DNA of 64,000 bases from an uncultured Chlorobiaceae bacterium (GCA_903940125.1 CAJAJL010000008.1:1-64000); one strand, 5' to 3'; shown: positions 9,429-19,188, counted from the stretch's first letter. Numbers and translations are program-made. Notes: generated by a model not told the origin, from the sequence alone.

Positions 9429-9504
9429 TGGCTGAAAAAAAAGAGTTTCGTTCCAAGGGTATATTTCATACAACCCTTTCTTACAAACATTAAAGTACCG
9501 TTAA

Positions 9505-10482
9505 TCATTGCTTCTTCAAAAATTCCTTTAGGGAATCAATCAGTTTCGGCAGAACAATGTGCACATCGCCTGCAAGGCCATAATCGGCTACATCAAAAAT
9601 CGGCGCATGCCGGTCACGGTTTATGGCAACAACAATACCGGCTGACCCCATTCCTGCAAGATGCTGAACTGCACCCGATATTCCACATGCAAAGTACAGG
9701 GCTGGAGCTACTGTTTTTCCTGTCTGCCCGATCTGCTCTGCATGAGGGCGCCACCCTTCATCAACCGCCGCCCTGCTCGCCCCTATGGCACCACCAAGAA
9801 GCAACGCAAGCTGCTCAAGGAGAGCAAACCCCTCCGCACCTCCCATTCCTCTTCCTCCTGCAACAATAATTCTGGCCTCAGCTACATCAGGCATCCCCAC
9901 ACGCATCACAATCTGACGAACAACCGGAAAAATATCCTCCATTGAAACGTTCTGAGGCTCAACATCAATGAGACGGATATTACCTCCAGCCGAGTATGCC
10001 GGGAGCGGTGCATTTGACGAAAGAAGAAATATACACTGATGACGTTTTGGAACAAATGAAGCCAGGAATGAGCCTGAATAAACCGGTCGCAATACCCCAC
10101 CTTCATCCGCATCAGACACTGCAGATCCACTGAGTAATGAGGCCTGAAGACGCACTGAGAGCCTTGGCGCCAAGTCCCTGCTCATGGCCGTATCGGCAAA
10201 AAATAAGGCAGTACAAGCTTCCCGTTTAAAAGTATCCTCAATAACTCCGGTATAATATTCTTGACTGTATAACCTGTACCTATCGTCTTTTGCATGATAC
10301 ACAACCCCATCGCCAGCCATTGCTCCATCAAGCTGCCGGATATCTGCCGGCCCGATAAGAATTCCTGATACAACAGCGTTATTTTGTAAAGCAGCAATCT
10401 CCTGAACCCTGTTCCAGAGAGAAAGAGAGGCTTTTTTAACAACACCTTCTCTCTGTTCAAGAAATACCAGAAATTTATTCAT
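9505..10482 (-). CDS. etfA: Electron transfer flavoprotein subunit alpha
   Basis: 325 residues. The C-terminal FAD-binding domain is clear: GGRGMGGAEGFALLEQLA, GASRAAVDEGWRPHAEQIGQ, then TGKTVAPALYFACGISGAVQH and AINRDRHAPIFDVADYG. The N-terminal half is poorly conserved, as usual for the alpha subunit. With the beta subunit (etfB, upstream) it forms a soluble dimer that carries electrons from dehydrogenases to the quinone pool or ferredoxin. etfB and etfA are 31 bases apart on the same strand, clearly one operon. No acyl-CoA dehydrogenase or ETF-quinone oxidoreductase is near, so the redox partner is unknown. Start is the only reasonable ATG. Confidence 0.94.
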   Translation of the reverse strand: MNKFLVFLEQREGVVKKASLSLWNRVQEIAALQNNAVVSGILIGPADIRQLDGAMAGDGVVYHAKDDRYRLYSQEYYTGVIEDTFKREACTALFFADTAMSRDLAPRLSVRLQASLLSGSAVSDADEGGVLRPVYSGSFLASFVPKRHQCIFLLSSNAPLPAYSAGGNIRLIDVEPQNVSMEDIFPVVRQIVMRVGMPDVAEARIIVAGGRGMGGAEGFALLEQLALLLGGAIGASRAAVDEGWRPHAEQIGQTGKTVAPALYFACGISGAVQHLAGMGSAGIVVAINRDRHAPIFDVADYGLAGDVHIVLPKLIDSLKEFLKKQ

Positions 10483-10513
10483 TGCCGCCTGTACTTTTCG
10501 GTTGACATTTCTG

Positions 10514-11263
10514 TTAGAATAGATTGTGTTCTTGACTGAGTAGCCGGATCAGTTCATGTTCATCAGGTAAAAAAGAACATCTTTTTTTTCTTTCAAGAGG
10601 CTGAAGAGCTGTCATAACTGCATAAGGTGCCTCATGAAGGTTGACCTGTAACGTATCAATAGATTTTTTTCTCGCTTCCATGACTGCCCTGATACTGGTT
10701 TTACGAGGCTCATTCAAGCCTTTTTCAGTACTGAGCACTGCAGGACAGGCAACATCGATATATTCAATTCCTCCTTCAATTTCCCGCTCTACCCGGAGAG
10801 AGTCGAGAGAAGGATTCAGTGAGGTAATCCCACTGACTGAAGCCATACCAAGCATTTCAGCAAGCATCGAAGGCACCTGGGCACTTTGAAAATCCGTAGA
10901 CTGCTTTCCGCAAAAAACAAGGTCAGGTAAAGCATCCGGATAATAATTGGAAATCGCCCGACACAGCACCTGAGCCGTTTGAAAAGGGTCTGATACCTCT
11001 TCAGAAGAAGTTACCCTGACAGCCCTGTCAACTCCAAAAGCAAGAGCTTTGCGAAGTACATCTGCTGCAGAATCAGAGACAACACTGAAAACGGTGATGA
11101 TGCTTTCAGAAAAGCGCTCTTTGAGACGCACAGCTTCTTCGAGAGCATACTCATCATAAGGATTTAAAACCCTGTTCACTCTTGAATAGTCTATAGCTCC
11201 ATCAACATATCCAATCACAGAGGCAGTATCGGGTACCTGACAGACACATACGGCAATATTCAT
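10514..11263 (-). CDS. etfB: Electron transfer flavoprotein subunit beta
   Basis: 249 residues from the ATG that gives MNIAVCVCQVPDTAS, the expected ETF-beta start; an upstream ATG at 11293 would add ten residues not typical of the family. The AMP/nucleotide-binding region is seen as NPYDEYALEEAVRLKE, then ALAFGVDRAVRV and DLVFCGKQSTDFQSAQVPSMLAEMLG. The conserved segment SVSGITSL and VLSTEKGLNEPRKTSIRAVMEARKK are intact; the last is the recognition loop region that contacts dehydrogenases. First gene of etfB-etfA. A terminator at 11308-11337 separates it from the tRNAs upstream, so it should have its own promoter in the short gap. Confidence 0.94.
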   Translation of the reverse strand: MNIAVCVCQVPDTASVIGYVDGAIDYSRVNRVLNPYDEYALEEAVRLKERFSESIITVFSVVSDSAADVLRKALAFGVDRAVRVTSSEEVSDPFQTAQVLCRAISNYYPDALPDLVFCGKQSTDFQSAQVPSMLAEMLGMASVSGITSLNPSLDSLRVEREIEGGIEYIDVACPAVLSTEKGLNEPRKTSIRAVMEARKKSIDTLQVNLHEAPYAVMTALQPLERKKRCSFLPDEHELIRLLSQEHNLF

Positions 11264-11307
11264 TGATTTTTTTCTGATTATCAGAAACGGCAATGACCAG
11301 CGGGAAA

Positions 11308-11337
11308 TTAAAAAGCCGCTTTGCAGCGGCTTTTTAA
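11308..11337 (-). terminator. Rho-independent terminator after the tRNA genes
   Basis: Inverted repeat with 13-base arms (11308-11320 and 11325-11337), core GCCGCT/AGCGGC, loop TTGC, flanked by A5/T5. On the minus strand it follows tRNA-Leu and precedes etfB, so it ends the small-protein/tRNA transcript. Confidence 0.88.
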
Positions 11338-11347
11338 AAAAAACAAG

Positions 11348-11429
11348 TGCCCGAGAGGAGATTCGAACTCCTACACCTTTCGGCGCTACCCCCTCAAGAT
11401 AGTGTGTCTACCAATTTCACCACTCGGGC
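11348..11429 (-). tRNA. tRNA-Leu (GAG anticodon)
   Basis: 82 bases including discriminator A73; acceptor stem GCCCGAG pairs with CTCGGGC. The D arm has GGTAGAC, the anticodon stem CTATC/GGTAG holds the loop TTGAGGG with anticodon GAG at 11393-11395, and a long variable arm (GCGCCGAAAGGTGT) marks a class II tRNA. T loop TTCGAAT is present. The 3' CCA is not encoded. Confidence 0.95.
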
Positions 11430-11463
11430 TTGTCAATACACTGAAATAAAAAACATATTTCAG

Positions 11464-11536
11464 TGAGAATAGAAGGACTCGAACCTTCGACCCTCTGCTT
11501 AAAAGGCAGATGCTCTACCGACTGAGCTATATTCTC
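11464..11536 (-). tRNA. tRNA-Lys (TTT anticodon)
   Basis: 73 bases; acceptor stem GAGAATA with TATTCTC and discriminator A. Anticodon stem TCTGC/GCAGA encloses CTTTTAA, anticodon TTT (11501-11503). T arm GAAGG-TTCGAGT-CCTTC is perfect. CCA is not encoded. It lies 34 bases after the small basic protein gene and 34 bases before tRNA-Leu, so the three are likely one transcript. Confidence 0.96.
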
Positions 11537-11570
11537 AACCTATAACATAGGTACAGGAGAGTACCGGAAC

Positions 11571-11678
11571 TTACTTATTCTGGTATCTCTGGCGCTTCTT
11601 GTGCCTGTTCTTACGGCGCATTTTCTTACGCTTGTGTACCGCCATTTTATGACGTTTTCTCTTTTTTCCGCAGGGCAT
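11571..11678 (-). CDS. Small basic AURKAIP1/COX24-domain protein
   Basis: 35 residues, MPCGKKRKRHKMAVHKRKKM then RRKNRHKKRQRYQNK. More than half are Lys or Arg. The pattern HKMAVHKRKKMRRKNRHK matches the AURKAIP1/COX24 domain, found in mitochondrial small-subunit ribosomal proteins and in tiny proteins of Chlorobi and Bacteroidetes. It probably binds RNA on the ribosome; this is inference from the family. A purine-rich AGAGGAAAG lies about 11 bases before the ATG. It is the first gene of a likely transcript with tRNA-Lys and tRNA-Leu. Confidence 0.82.
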   Translation of the reverse strand: MPCGKKRKRHKMAVHKRKKMRRKNRHKKRQRYQNK

Positions 11679-11850
11679 ATAGTAAGTGTCTTTCCTCTTG
11701 TTTTAAAGGCAGATAATATAGAAACTTTTTTCAAAAGCGCAAACCCTAATTCATCAATAACGTAAATTCTCCATACATAACAAGCGGCAGGTTTATCTCT
11801 ACGGCTTACCTATCCTTTAGTACCAATATATTGAATATCCGAGCGTTGCC

Positions 11851-13140
11851 TCATGCATTCATATATTTGAAAAACTCCTTGTTGTCTTTGGTATCAGCCA
11901 TTTTTTCTCGCATGAACTCCATACATTCGATGGGGTTTTTGTCGGCAAGATACTTTCTGAGAAGCCATGTTCTGGAAAGCTCTTCCTGTGAAAAAAGCAG
12001 TTCTTCTTTACGGGTACCGGAACGGAGAATATCGATGGATGGAAATATCCTGCGTTCAGAAAGCCGGCGATCGAGCAGAAGCTCCATATTACCTGTTCCT
12101 TTAAACTCTTCAAAAATAACATCATCCATACGCGAGCCAGTATCAACAAGCGCCGTGGCGATAATAGTCAAGCTGCCGCCTTCTTCAATATTGCGGGCTG
12201 CACCAAAAAAACGTTTCGGTTTAGTAAGCGCATTGGCATCAATACCACCCGACAAAATCTTGCCAGAGTGAGGAATGATGGTGTTATGAGCTCTCGCCAG
12301 CCTGGTAATGGAGTCAAGCAGCACAACCACATCCCGACCGACTTCCACAAGCCGCTTTGCCTTTTCAAGAACCATGTCTGCCACAAGAACATGACGTTCA
12401 GGATCCTCATCAAAGGTAGAACTCACCACTTCTGCCGGTACACTTCGTGCCATATCGGTAACCTCTTCAGGGCGCTCATCGATAAGAAGAACAATAAGGT
12501 AAACCTCAGGATGGTTTTTTATGATCGCATTGGCAATCATCTGCAGAAGCATCGTTTTACCTGTTTTCGGCTGTGCGACAATGAGCCCTCTCTGTCCTTT
12601 ACCGATAGGAGTAAAAATATCCATAATGCGTCCGCAAGCTTCTGACTGCTTTGTTTCGAGCTTGAGGCGTTCACGGGGAAAAAGAGGTGTCAGATTTTCA
12701 AAGTAAGGCCTTTCTCTGGTAATTTCCGGATCGTTCCCGTCGATAGTGTTAATTTTCAGCAATGCAAAAAAACGCTCTCCCTCCTTGGGCGCCCTCACCT
12801 GACCTGATACCGTATCTCCGGTTCGCATGTTAAACCGCTTGATCTGCGAGGGAGATACATAAATATCGTCTGGAGAAGAGAGGTAGTTATAATTGGCGGA
12901 TCGTAAAAAACCGTATCCTTCCGGTATTACCTGAAGAACACCGGTATTAACCATCACATTGCCACTTTCTGAATCCGTATTTTTCTGTGACTGTGCCTCA
13001 ATAATTTTAAAAATCAGTTCTTCCTTCCGTAAGCCGGCTGCCATAACGCCAATCTCTTTGGCTAAAGCATGCAATTCATAAACCTTTTTTTTCTGGAGCA
13101 TATTGATGTCCAGACCTTTAAAAACCGAATTGTTAGACAT
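11851..13140 (-). CDS. rho: Transcription termination factor Rho
   Basis: 429 residues, standard size. The N-terminal Rho domain ([18 protein letters not shown]) is followed by the cold-shock-like RNA-binding domain ([31 protein letters not shown] split over residues 71-101). Walker A is QPKTGKT around residues 191-196, Walker B region [14 protein letters not shown], and the Q/R loops [20 protein letters not shown] are present. It is a hexameric RNA helicase that ends transcription at C-rich unstructured RNA. It has no long N-terminal insertion. About 290 bases separate it from folC upstream, a long leader. Confidence 0.97.
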   Translation of the reverse strand: MSNNSVFKGLDINMLQKKKVYELHALAKEIGVMAAGLRKEELIFKIIEAQSQKNTDSESGNVMVNTGVLQVIPEGYGFLRSANYNYLSSPDDIYVSPSQIKRFNMRTGDTVSGQVRAPKEGERFFALLKINTIDGNDPEITRERPYFENLTPLFPRERLKLETKQSEACGRIMDIFTPIGKGQRGLIVAQPKTGKTMLLQMIANAIIKNHPEVYLIVLLIDERPEEVTDMARSVPAEVVSSTFDEDPERHVLVADMVLEKAKRLVEVGRDVVVLLDSITRLARAHNTIIPHSGKILSGGIDANALTKPKRFFGAARNIEEGGSLTIIATALVDTGSRMDDVIFEEFKGTGNMELLLDRRLSERRIFPSIDILRSGTRKEELLFSQEELSRTWLLRKYLADKNPIECMEFMREKMADTKDNKEFFKYMNA

Positions 13141-13431
13141 TGTAATTGTATTCTACGCTTGTTATGTGTAAAGAAAATGGGTGAGATTGACAGATCCAAC
13201 GTAATGGCCGATGGAAAGACTCATTAATGGGGATTACCTTTAACGCTTTGTCATGTAACATGAAAGCTGGAAAAAGAATATGAACGGGGAAATCAATACT
13301 TGAAATAAAGGGATAATCACTACAAGATTTTATGGCATGAGGTATGCCCTTACATGCATGAAGAATTTTGGTGGTTTGAAATAAATATAAAATTTTTTCA
13401 ATAAAAAAACGCTTTTCAACCCAATGCTTCA
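13141..13431 (-). promoter_or_regulatory. Long leader/intergenic region upstream of rho
   Basis: 291 bases between the folC stop and the rho ATG. On the minus strand the folC-proximal end holds TTGAAA followed by an AT-rich run with TATATT, a plausible promoter. A frame of 100 codons crosses the region but its composition (many His, Phe, Cys) looks non-coding. rho genes elsewhere often have long leaders used for autoregulation; here that is inference only. Confidence 0.35.
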
Positions 13432-14700
13432 TCATATACAGTAAGTAATAATATCACCGGCAAGATAAAACGACCCTGTCACAAGAATCAGATCATCGTC
13501 GCATGCTTTTTCCAGAAGGTCGACAAGCCCTTCATGTCCGGTACTGAATACTGTTGCCTTACCTCCCTCACGTTCACATAAAACGCGAAGTTCTTCAGCC
13601 GGCAGACTTCGTTCGGTAGGAAGAGTAACAGGGAAAAAAGAGCAGTTCAAACGAAGAAGTTCGCGGATAACAGACTGGGCATCCTTATCCGAGGCAAGCC
13701 CAAGAATAACGTATACTTTCCGATATCTATCCCTGAACGAAAGCAGTGTCGTTACGGTTTGGCGCATACCGTCAGGATTGTGCGATACATCAAGTAGTAC
13801 TGCAGGATGAGTACCGATCATTTCAAGCCTGGCCCTGTACCCTGTGTGCAATAGATGCTCAAGCCCTTCACGGATCTCTTTTTCCCCAATACCTGCATCT
13901 TCTGCAACCATAACAGCAAGAGAGACATTGGATGCGTGAAATGATCCGGTCAGCGGAACTTTAAGGCCAAGGTAATCTCTCAAAGCACTCCTTACCTCAA
14001 GCTCCAGCATACCGGGCCCGGAAGCTGATACACTAGTCATCACATCTCTTCCGACAACAAATAACGGCGCATCGCACCATTGAGCCTGCTGCTCTATAGG
14101 CATAAAAGCTTCAGGGTCAGTTACAGCGGTATATACCCTGCACCCTTTATGTATAATGGCCGCTTTTTCTGCAGCGATCAAGGAGAGAGTTCCTCCCAGC
14201 CACTCAGTATGATCCATACCAATAGTTGAGATCACTGCATAGGTGCTGTCCACAACATTGGTTGCATCCAGCCGACCACCCATGCCGGTTTCGATGATAG
14301 AAACTTCTACTGATTCATCGGCAAACCAGGCAAATGCAAGGGCAGTAGTCGCTTCAAAAAATGTGGAATGGTTTTGGATGACCGCATCCTTAAGCAGTGA
14401 ACAATAGAAAGCAACCTTCTCTTGTGATATCGGCTTCCCGTTGATTCGAATCCTTTCAGTAAAATCAACCAGATGAGGAGATGTATAAAGTGCTGTCTTT
14501 TTCCCATCAGCCTGAAATATCGAAGCAAGTGCAGCAGCAACAGTTCCTTTGCCATTTGTACCGGCTATATGTACTACCAGCCCTAATCGCTTATGCGGTG
14601 AACCAAGAGATTCCAGCAGGGTATAAACACGATCAAGGCCGGGTTTGATTCCGAATCGATGAAGAGGATAAAGAAAATCGAGAGCTTCCTGGTAGGTCAC
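13432..14700 (-). CDS. folC: Folylpolyglutamate/dihydrofolate synthase
   Basis: About 422 residues from a GTG at 14700 (V-T-Y-Q-E-A-L-D-F), ten bases after the ruvA stop; longer frames reaching back to an ATG at 14793 would overlap ruvA by over 80 bases. Mur-ligase fold: HIAGTNGKGTVAAAL is the ATP loop; ETGMGGRLDATNVV and STIGMDHTEWLG are folate and metal sites; LDVSHNPDGM begins the C-terminal domain. It adds glutamate to folates and probably also makes dihydrofolate. The C-terminal end reads LVTGSFYLAGDI. Likely cotranscribed with ruvA. Confidence 0.93.
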   Translation of the reverse strand: MTYQEALDFLYPLHRFGIKPGLDRVYTLLESLGSPHKRLGLVVHIAGTNGKGTVAAALASIFQADGKKTALYTSPHLVDFTERIRINGKPISQEKVAFYCSLLKDAVIQNHSTFFEATTALAFAWFADESVEVSIIETGMGGRLDATNVVDSTYAVISTIGMDHTEWLGGTLSLIAAEKAAIIHKGCRVYTAVTDPEAFMPIEQQAQWCDAPLFVVGRDVMTSVSASGPGMLELEVRSALRDYLGLKVPLTGSFHASNVSLAVMVAEDAGIGEKEIREGLEHLLHTGYRARLEMIGTHPAVLLDVSHNPDGMRQTVTTLLSFRDRYRKVYVILGLASDKDAQSVIRELLRLNCSFFPVTLPTERSLPAEELRVLCEREGGKATVFSTGHEGLVDLLEKACDDDLILVTGSFYLAGDIITYCI

Positions 14701-14710
14701 TGTTTTGCGG

Positions 14711-15313
14711 CTAACTTTTATGAATGGACACAAGTGCTGATTTGACCACCTCTTCGACCGTGAGATCAGGGTTTTGTTCAAGAATACCGACAACTGCCTT
14801 TTGCACCGAAGGTCTTGAAAACCCTAAGGTTACAAGAGCATTGACTGCATCTTCACGCAAACGGGTCGTTTGAAGCACAGGTGATAGTGCTAAACCGCCC
14901 ACCGGAGGGAGTTTGAGAATTTTATCTCTTAATTCAAGAATTATTCTTGCTGCAGTTTTCTTTCCGACACCCGTAATACCGTAAAGGCGCTCCGGGGCAT
15001 TAGAAAGAATAGCCTCATGAACATCCTGAACAGGTAATCCGGAAAGTACCGCCAAAGCAAGCTTCGGCCCTACACCTGAAGTAAGCAGAAGCAGACGGAA
15101 CAATTGACGTTCTTCTTCACTGAAAAAACCATAAAGCTGAAGTGCATCCTCTCTAACTGAAAGATGAGAAAACAACAGTACTTCGCTGCCAGGCTCGGGC
15201 AGCTGACGATGTGTGCTTGAGGAAATCAGAAACCTGTAAGCAATACCTGAAACCTCCACAACAGCTTCTTCTGGTAAAAGTAAAGCCAGCTTGCCGCGAA
15301 AATATGCAAACAT
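14711..15313 (-). CDS. ruvA: Holliday junction branch migration protein RuvA
   Basis: 200 residues. The N-terminal OB fold begins [12 protein letters not shown]; the two helix-hairpin-helix motifs are [20 protein letters not shown] and [19 protein letters not shown]; domain III at the end ([23 protein letters not shown]) contacts RuvB. It binds four-way junctions as a tetramer and loads RuvB helicase. ruvB and ruvC are not adjacent. It is followed by folC at ten bases. Confidence 0.96.
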   Translation of the reverse strand: MFAYFRGKLALLLPEEAVVEVSGIAYRFLISSSTHRQLPEPGSEVLLFSHLSVREDALQLYGFFSEEERQLFRLLLLTSGVGPKLALAVLSGLPVQDVHEAILSNAPERLYGITGVGKKTAARIILELRDKILKLPPVGGLALSPVLQTTRLREDAVNALVTLGFSRPSVQKAVVGILEQNPDLTVEEVVKSALVSIHKS

Positions 15314-15438
15314 GAAAACGATTTAATGGAACCCCAGCTATAAAACTTTAATAAAATATCAACCGATACTGTTCCAGCCTAAAAGCTAAGACGTTACGGT
15401 TTGATATTTTCGCTGTATCAAGACGTTTCCCTCTCTTA

Positions 15439-15711
15439 TCAAGCCTGCACGTAATTATTTAAAAGACGTGTCAACTGAGATTTTTTACGGGATGCTTTAT
15501 TGGCGTGAATGTAATTTTTTACACCGAGTCTATCGAGCTTCTGGACAGCTGAGCGGTAGGCAACTTCAACGACAGCTTTGTCTGCACTGGTATCAATCAG
15601 TTTCTGCATGTTTTTCACAAGAACTTTCAGCTCTTTTTTCCTTGATCTGTTCCTGGCATTTCTTCTTTCAGACTGCCGCAGTCTTTTTTCAGCCGATTTG
15701 TGTAAAGGCAT
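15439..15711 (-). CDS. rpsT: 30S ribosomal protein S20
   Basis: 90 residues, [20 protein letters not shown] at the start, typical of bS20: a basic helical protein binding 16S rRNA. The conserved internal stretch ([30 protein letters not shown], split here by residues) matches the family's C-terminal helix. It is monocistronic: ruvA starts 126 bases downstream and glmM diverges upstream. No clear terminator is visible after the stop. Confidence 0.96.
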   Translation of the reverse strand: MPLHKSAEKRLRQSERRNARNRSRKKELKVLVKNMQKLIDTSADKAVVEVAYRSAVQKLDRLGVKNYIHANKASRKKSQLTRLLNNYVQA

Positions 15712-15816
15712 AGAGTGTTGCTGTTAGGATAAAATAATTTTGAATAACAAACGGTCTGCAATATAAAATAATCAAGTAACAAATCAAATGGTAACTCGGG
15801 TGAATTCGGAAAAGGT

Positions 15817-15833
15817 TCTGTCAGACTGACAGA
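15817..15833. promoter_or_regulatory. Perfect palindrome in the rpsT-glmM divergent region
   Basis: TCTGTCAG-A-CTGACAGA, an 8-base dyad around a single A, flanked by GGTTC and, seven bases later, GAACC. It lies in the 150-base gap between the divergent rpsT and glmM genes, about 65 bases before the glmM start. An odd-centred dyad of this length suits a dimeric repressor site, or a stem in the glmM leader. No regulator can be named. Confidence 0.4.
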
Positions 15834-15898
15834 AGAGGAACCTATCCCTTCTTTTTCTTATATTGCGCCAAATTTTCATCATCGTAATTACTTGTATT

Positions 15899-17323
15899 AT
15901 GAGCCTCATGATCAGTGTTTCCGGGATAAGAGGGATTGTCGGTGACAGCCTGACCCCAAAAAATCTTACAACATTTGCCTTGGCCTTTGCCTCATGGATT
16001 CTTCGAAAACAAAAGGAAAATTACCATCGTCATCCGGAGACAAAGCCCAGAATCGTCATCGGACGGGATACCAGACCTACAGGGAAAGCCATCGGAAATC
16101 TCATCAGCAATACGCTCGTACTTTGCGGTTGCGATGTTATCGATATCGGCATAGCTACCACTCCTACCGTTGAAATTGCTGTTACTGACGAAGGTGCAGA
16201 TGGCGGTCTTATTATTACAGCATCTCATAACCCTGTAGCATGGAATGCACTCAAAATGCTCAATCACCAAGGCGAATTTTTAAGCAGTAAGGAGGTTGAT
16301 GAACTACTTGAGATTGCTGAAAAAGAGCTTTTTGTCTATGCTCACTGGGACTCCATCGGCACGATCTCACAAAATGACCAGTATGATGAACTGCATATTG
16401 AAAAAGTCCTTCAGCTGCCATGTATTGATCCGTCAGCCATTGCAGCACAGCATTTCCGCGTTCTTGTAGACTGTGTCGAAGGTGCCGGATATTCTATTGT
16501 CCCGAAACTTTGTCAAAAACTCGGTATAGAAAACATTGTGCCTTTTGCATGCGGCGGCACCGGCTTGTTTCCCCGGAACCCTGAACCCATTGAGGAAAAT
16601 CTATCCATCACCATTGCTGCTTTAAGAGAGAGCAAATGCGATTTTGCCCTTGTCGTTGACCCGGATGTTGACCGGCTCGCCGTTATCTGTGAAGACGGCT
16701 CACTTTTCGGCGAAGAGTACACCCTTGTCGCCTGCGCTGATTTTTACCTGCATCAGAACATCGGGCCCGTTGCAAACAACCTTTCAAGCAGTCGCGCCCT
16801 GCGTGATATTGCACAACAACACGGTGTGGAGTGCTATAGCGCAAAAGTTGGTGAAGCCAACGTTGTTGACCTGATGAAGCAAATGGATGTTGTCATCGGC
16901 GGTGAAGGTAATGGAGGGGTTATTCTTCCTGAACTGCATTACGGCCGGGATGCCTTGGCGGGCATAGCACTGTTTGTTCAGGCTTTCACTCTATGGCGTA
17001 CCGAAAACAAAGGCGGATCACTCTCTGAATTCAGACTGCACTTCCCCAGTTACGTTATGTCAAAGCAAAAAATCACGCTTGGCTCGACAGACCGCAGCTC
17101 TCTTGAAAACGTATTTGCAGATATTGCCAGGCAATACCATACCGCCAAAGCAAACACTTTTGACGGACTAAAACTTGATTTCGCCGATAGCTGGGTTCAT
17201 TTACGACCATCAAATACCGAACCCATTGTGCGAATCTATGCCGAAGCACCTTCGAGGGAACAGGCTGAAGAACTTGCCAGCGAACTGAAGCACGACATAG
17301 AGAAACGAACGCTCAAGGGTTAA
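15899..17323 (+). CDS. glmM: Phosphoglucosamine mutase / phosphohexomutase
   Basis: About 474 residues from the ATG at 15899 ([15 protein letters not shown]); further upstream frame is hydrophobic and unlikely. Alpha-D-phosphohexomutase fold in four domains: metal-ligand phosphoserine loop in [18 protein letters not shown], metal loop DPDVDRL, sugar-binding loop [20 protein letters not shown], and phosphate-binding loop [12 protein letters not shown]. In the GlmM role it converts glucosamine-6-P to glucosamine-1-P for UDP-GlcNAc; a phosphomannomutase role is possible since this family overlaps and the window also makes GDP-fucose from GDP-mannose. The ABC exporter follows after 38 bases. Confidence 0.85.
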   Translation: MSLMISVSGIRGIVGDSLTPKNLTTFALAFASWILRKQKENYHRHPETKPRIVIGRDTRPTGKAIGNLISNTLVLCGCDVIDIGIATTPTVEIAVTDEGADGGLIITASHNPVAWNALKMLNHQGEFLSSKEVDELLEIAEKELFVYAHWDSIGTISQNDQYDELHIEKVLQLPCIDPSAIAAQHFRVLVDCVEGAGYSIVPKLCQKLGIENIVPFACGGTGLFPRNPEPIEENLSITIAALRESKCDFALVVDPDVDRLAVICEDGSLFGEEYTLVACADFYLHQNIGPVANNLSSSRALRDIAQQHGVECYSAKVGEANVVDLMKQMDVVIGGEGNGGVILPELHYGRDALAGIALFVQAFTLWRTENKGGSLSEFRLHFPSYVMSKQKITLGSTDRSSLENVFADIARQYHTAKANTFDGLKLDFADSWVHLRPSNTEPIVRIYAEAPSREQAEELASELKHDIEKRTLKG

Positions 17324-17361
17324 GCAGCCCGACAACGGTATATATTCTTCATCAACATCTT

Positions 17362-19185
17362 ATGAGTAACGATCAGACAAAAAAAAGTTTCAAGCCACAG
17401 CAGGACGAAACACTTCAAAAAAAGAGAAAAGGTTCGGTTGACCTCTACATTGTCTCCCGCCTGTTAGCCTATCTCAAACCCTATAAAACGCTTATTGTCG
17501 TTGCTATTGCGATAACAATCGCCGGATCCTTTCTCGGTCCGCTGAGGCCTTATCTGACAAAAATTGCTATTGACGATTATATCGCAAAAGGTGATCTCAA
17601 CGGGCTGACAACGATCAGTATTTTTCTTGCAGGGGCTATTATTCTGGACGGTGTCAAACAGTATATCACCACATGGATGACTCAGATTATCGGCCAGAAA
17701 GCAGTATTCGACATCCGGATGGATATCTTCACTCATCTGCAGAAACTGCCTGCACGATTTTATGACCGAAACCCGATAGGGCGTCTGATAACACGATCAA
17801 CCAATGATGTGGAATCGCTGAACGAAATGCTTTCAAGCGGCATAATCACCATTCTCGGCGACCTCCTGCAGCTTTTTTTTATTGTTGTCCTGATGATATG
17901 GAGTGATTGGCAGCTGACTCTTATTGTCCTGAGCATTCTGCCCCTGATGATCTATGCAACAATAAAATTTAAAAACAAGGTAAGAGCAGCTTTCCAGGAT
18001 GTCCTCACCAATCTTGCGCGTCTGAACACCTTTTTTCAGGAGCATATTACCGGGGTGACAATCGTTCAATTGTTTAACCGAGAAGCACGCGAATCCAAAA
18101 AATATGCCGGAATTAATGCCGACCACAGAGATGCTAATATTCGAACTGTCTTTTATTTTTCAATCTATTATCCATTAATTGAGGTTCTGAGCTCGGCAGC
18201 TGCAGGTCTGGTTATCTGGTACAGCGGTATACGCCTGCTCAAGGCAGATCTCACCATTGGAGTTGTTGTCTCCTTTGTTCAATATATCTGGCTTTTTTTC
18301 CGTCCGCTGCAACATCTTTCCGACCGGTTCAATGTTATTCAGACCGCCATTGCAAGCTCAGACCGCATTATCAGACTGCTTGATGAACAGGAAGGCATAG
18401 AAAACCCGTCAGGGATGCACCACCTTACCGCATTCAGAGATACTATCAGATTCAATAATGTCTGGTTTGCTTATGATCAGGAAAACTGGATACTCAAAGA
18501 TATCTCTTTTGAAATCCGGCATGGTGAAAAGATTGCAATTGTAGGCGCAACAGGAAGCGGAAAAACCACTCTTATCAATATTCTCTCAAAACTCTATCCT
18601 TTCCAAAAGGGTTCTATAACCATTGACGGTATTCAGCTTCAAGACATTGATGAACACTCTCTGAGAAAACTTGTCGGTGTTGTCATGCAGGATGTTTTTC
18701 TGTTTTCCGGAACTATAAAAGAAAACCTTGCATTCGGCAACCCTGATGTCTCTGACGACACAATCAGGGAAGCGGCAACAATAGTCGGGGCTGACCGATT
18801 TATTGATCAGCTTCCTGACAAGTACGAGTATAAGGTTCTTGAAAACGGAACAGGACTTTCCTCTGGACAGAAACAGCTGATAGCCTTCGTCCGGGCACTC
18901 CTTTACAATCCTGAAATCCTTGTCCTTGATGAAGCCACCAGTTCGGTCGACACCGAAACCGAAACCCTTATCGATTCGGCAACGGCCAATCTCATGAAGA
19001 ACCGAACCTCCATTATTATTGCTCACAGACTTTCCACCGTTCAGAAAGCGGATAGAATTATTGTGCTGCACAAAGGGGTTATCAGAGAAACCGGAAATCA
19101 TCAGGAACTGCTCGCCAACCGGGGGCTTTACTATAAACTTTACCTACTGCAGCATCCCGAACAAACCATCTCAAAACAAGAGTGA
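17362..19185 (+). CDS. ABC exporter, fused permease-ATPase (MsbA/LmrA-like)
   Basis: 607 residues: a charged N-terminal tail of about 30 residues, six membrane segments over residues about 42-340, then a nucleotide-binding domain. Walker A is GATGSGKT (about 395-402), Q-loop VMQDVFLFSGTIKEN, signature LSSGQKQ rather than the usual LSGGQ (about 500), Walker B ILVLDEATSSVD, and switch His in IIIAHRLST. The exporter works as a homo- or heterodimer in the inner membrane. The substrate cannot be told; lipids or drugs are typical. Serine in the signature's third place is tolerated in the family. Its stop is followed within three bases by a remnant of the FtsX permease gene from the other strand. 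Confidence 0.92.
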   Translation: MSNDQTKKSFKPQQDETLQKKRKGSVDLYIVSRLLAYLKPYKTLIVVAIAITIAGSFLGPLRPYLTKIAIDDYIAKGDLNGLTTISIFLAGAIILDGVKQYITTWMTQIIGQKAVFDIRMDIFTHLQKLPARFYDRNPIGRLITRSTNDVESLNEMLSSGIITILGDLLQLFFIVVLMIWSDWQLTLIVLSILPLMIYATIKFKNKVRAAFQDVLTNLARLNTFFQEHITGVTIVQLFNREARESKKYAGINADHRDANIRTVFYFSIYYPLIEVLSSAAAGLVIWYSGIRLLKADLTIGVVVSFVQYIWLFFRPLQHLSDRFNVIQTAIASSDRIIRLLDEQEGIENPSGMHHLTAFRDTIRFNNVWFAYDQENWILKDISFEIRHGEKIAIVGATGSGKTTLINILSKLYPFQKGSITIDGIQLQDIDEHSLRKLVGVVMQDVFLFSGTIKENLAFGNPDVSDDTIREAATIVGADRFIDQLPDKYEYKVLENGTGLSSGQKQLIAFVRALLYNPEILVLDEATSSVDTETETLIDSATANLMKNRTSIIIAHRLSTVQKADRIIVLHKGVIRETGNHQELLANRGLYYKLYLLQHPEQTISKQE

Positions 19186-19188
19186 GTT

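Noticed and set aside
13133-13435. 100-codon frame between folC and rho on the minus strand
   Set aside because: It overlaps both neighbours neatly, but its composition is rich in His, Phe and Cys with no recognisable motif. Taken as rho leader.
17362-19185. LSSGQ in place of LSGGQ as a sign of a dead ATPase
   Set aside because: All other ATP-site motifs are intact, and serine in the third place is seen in active exporters.
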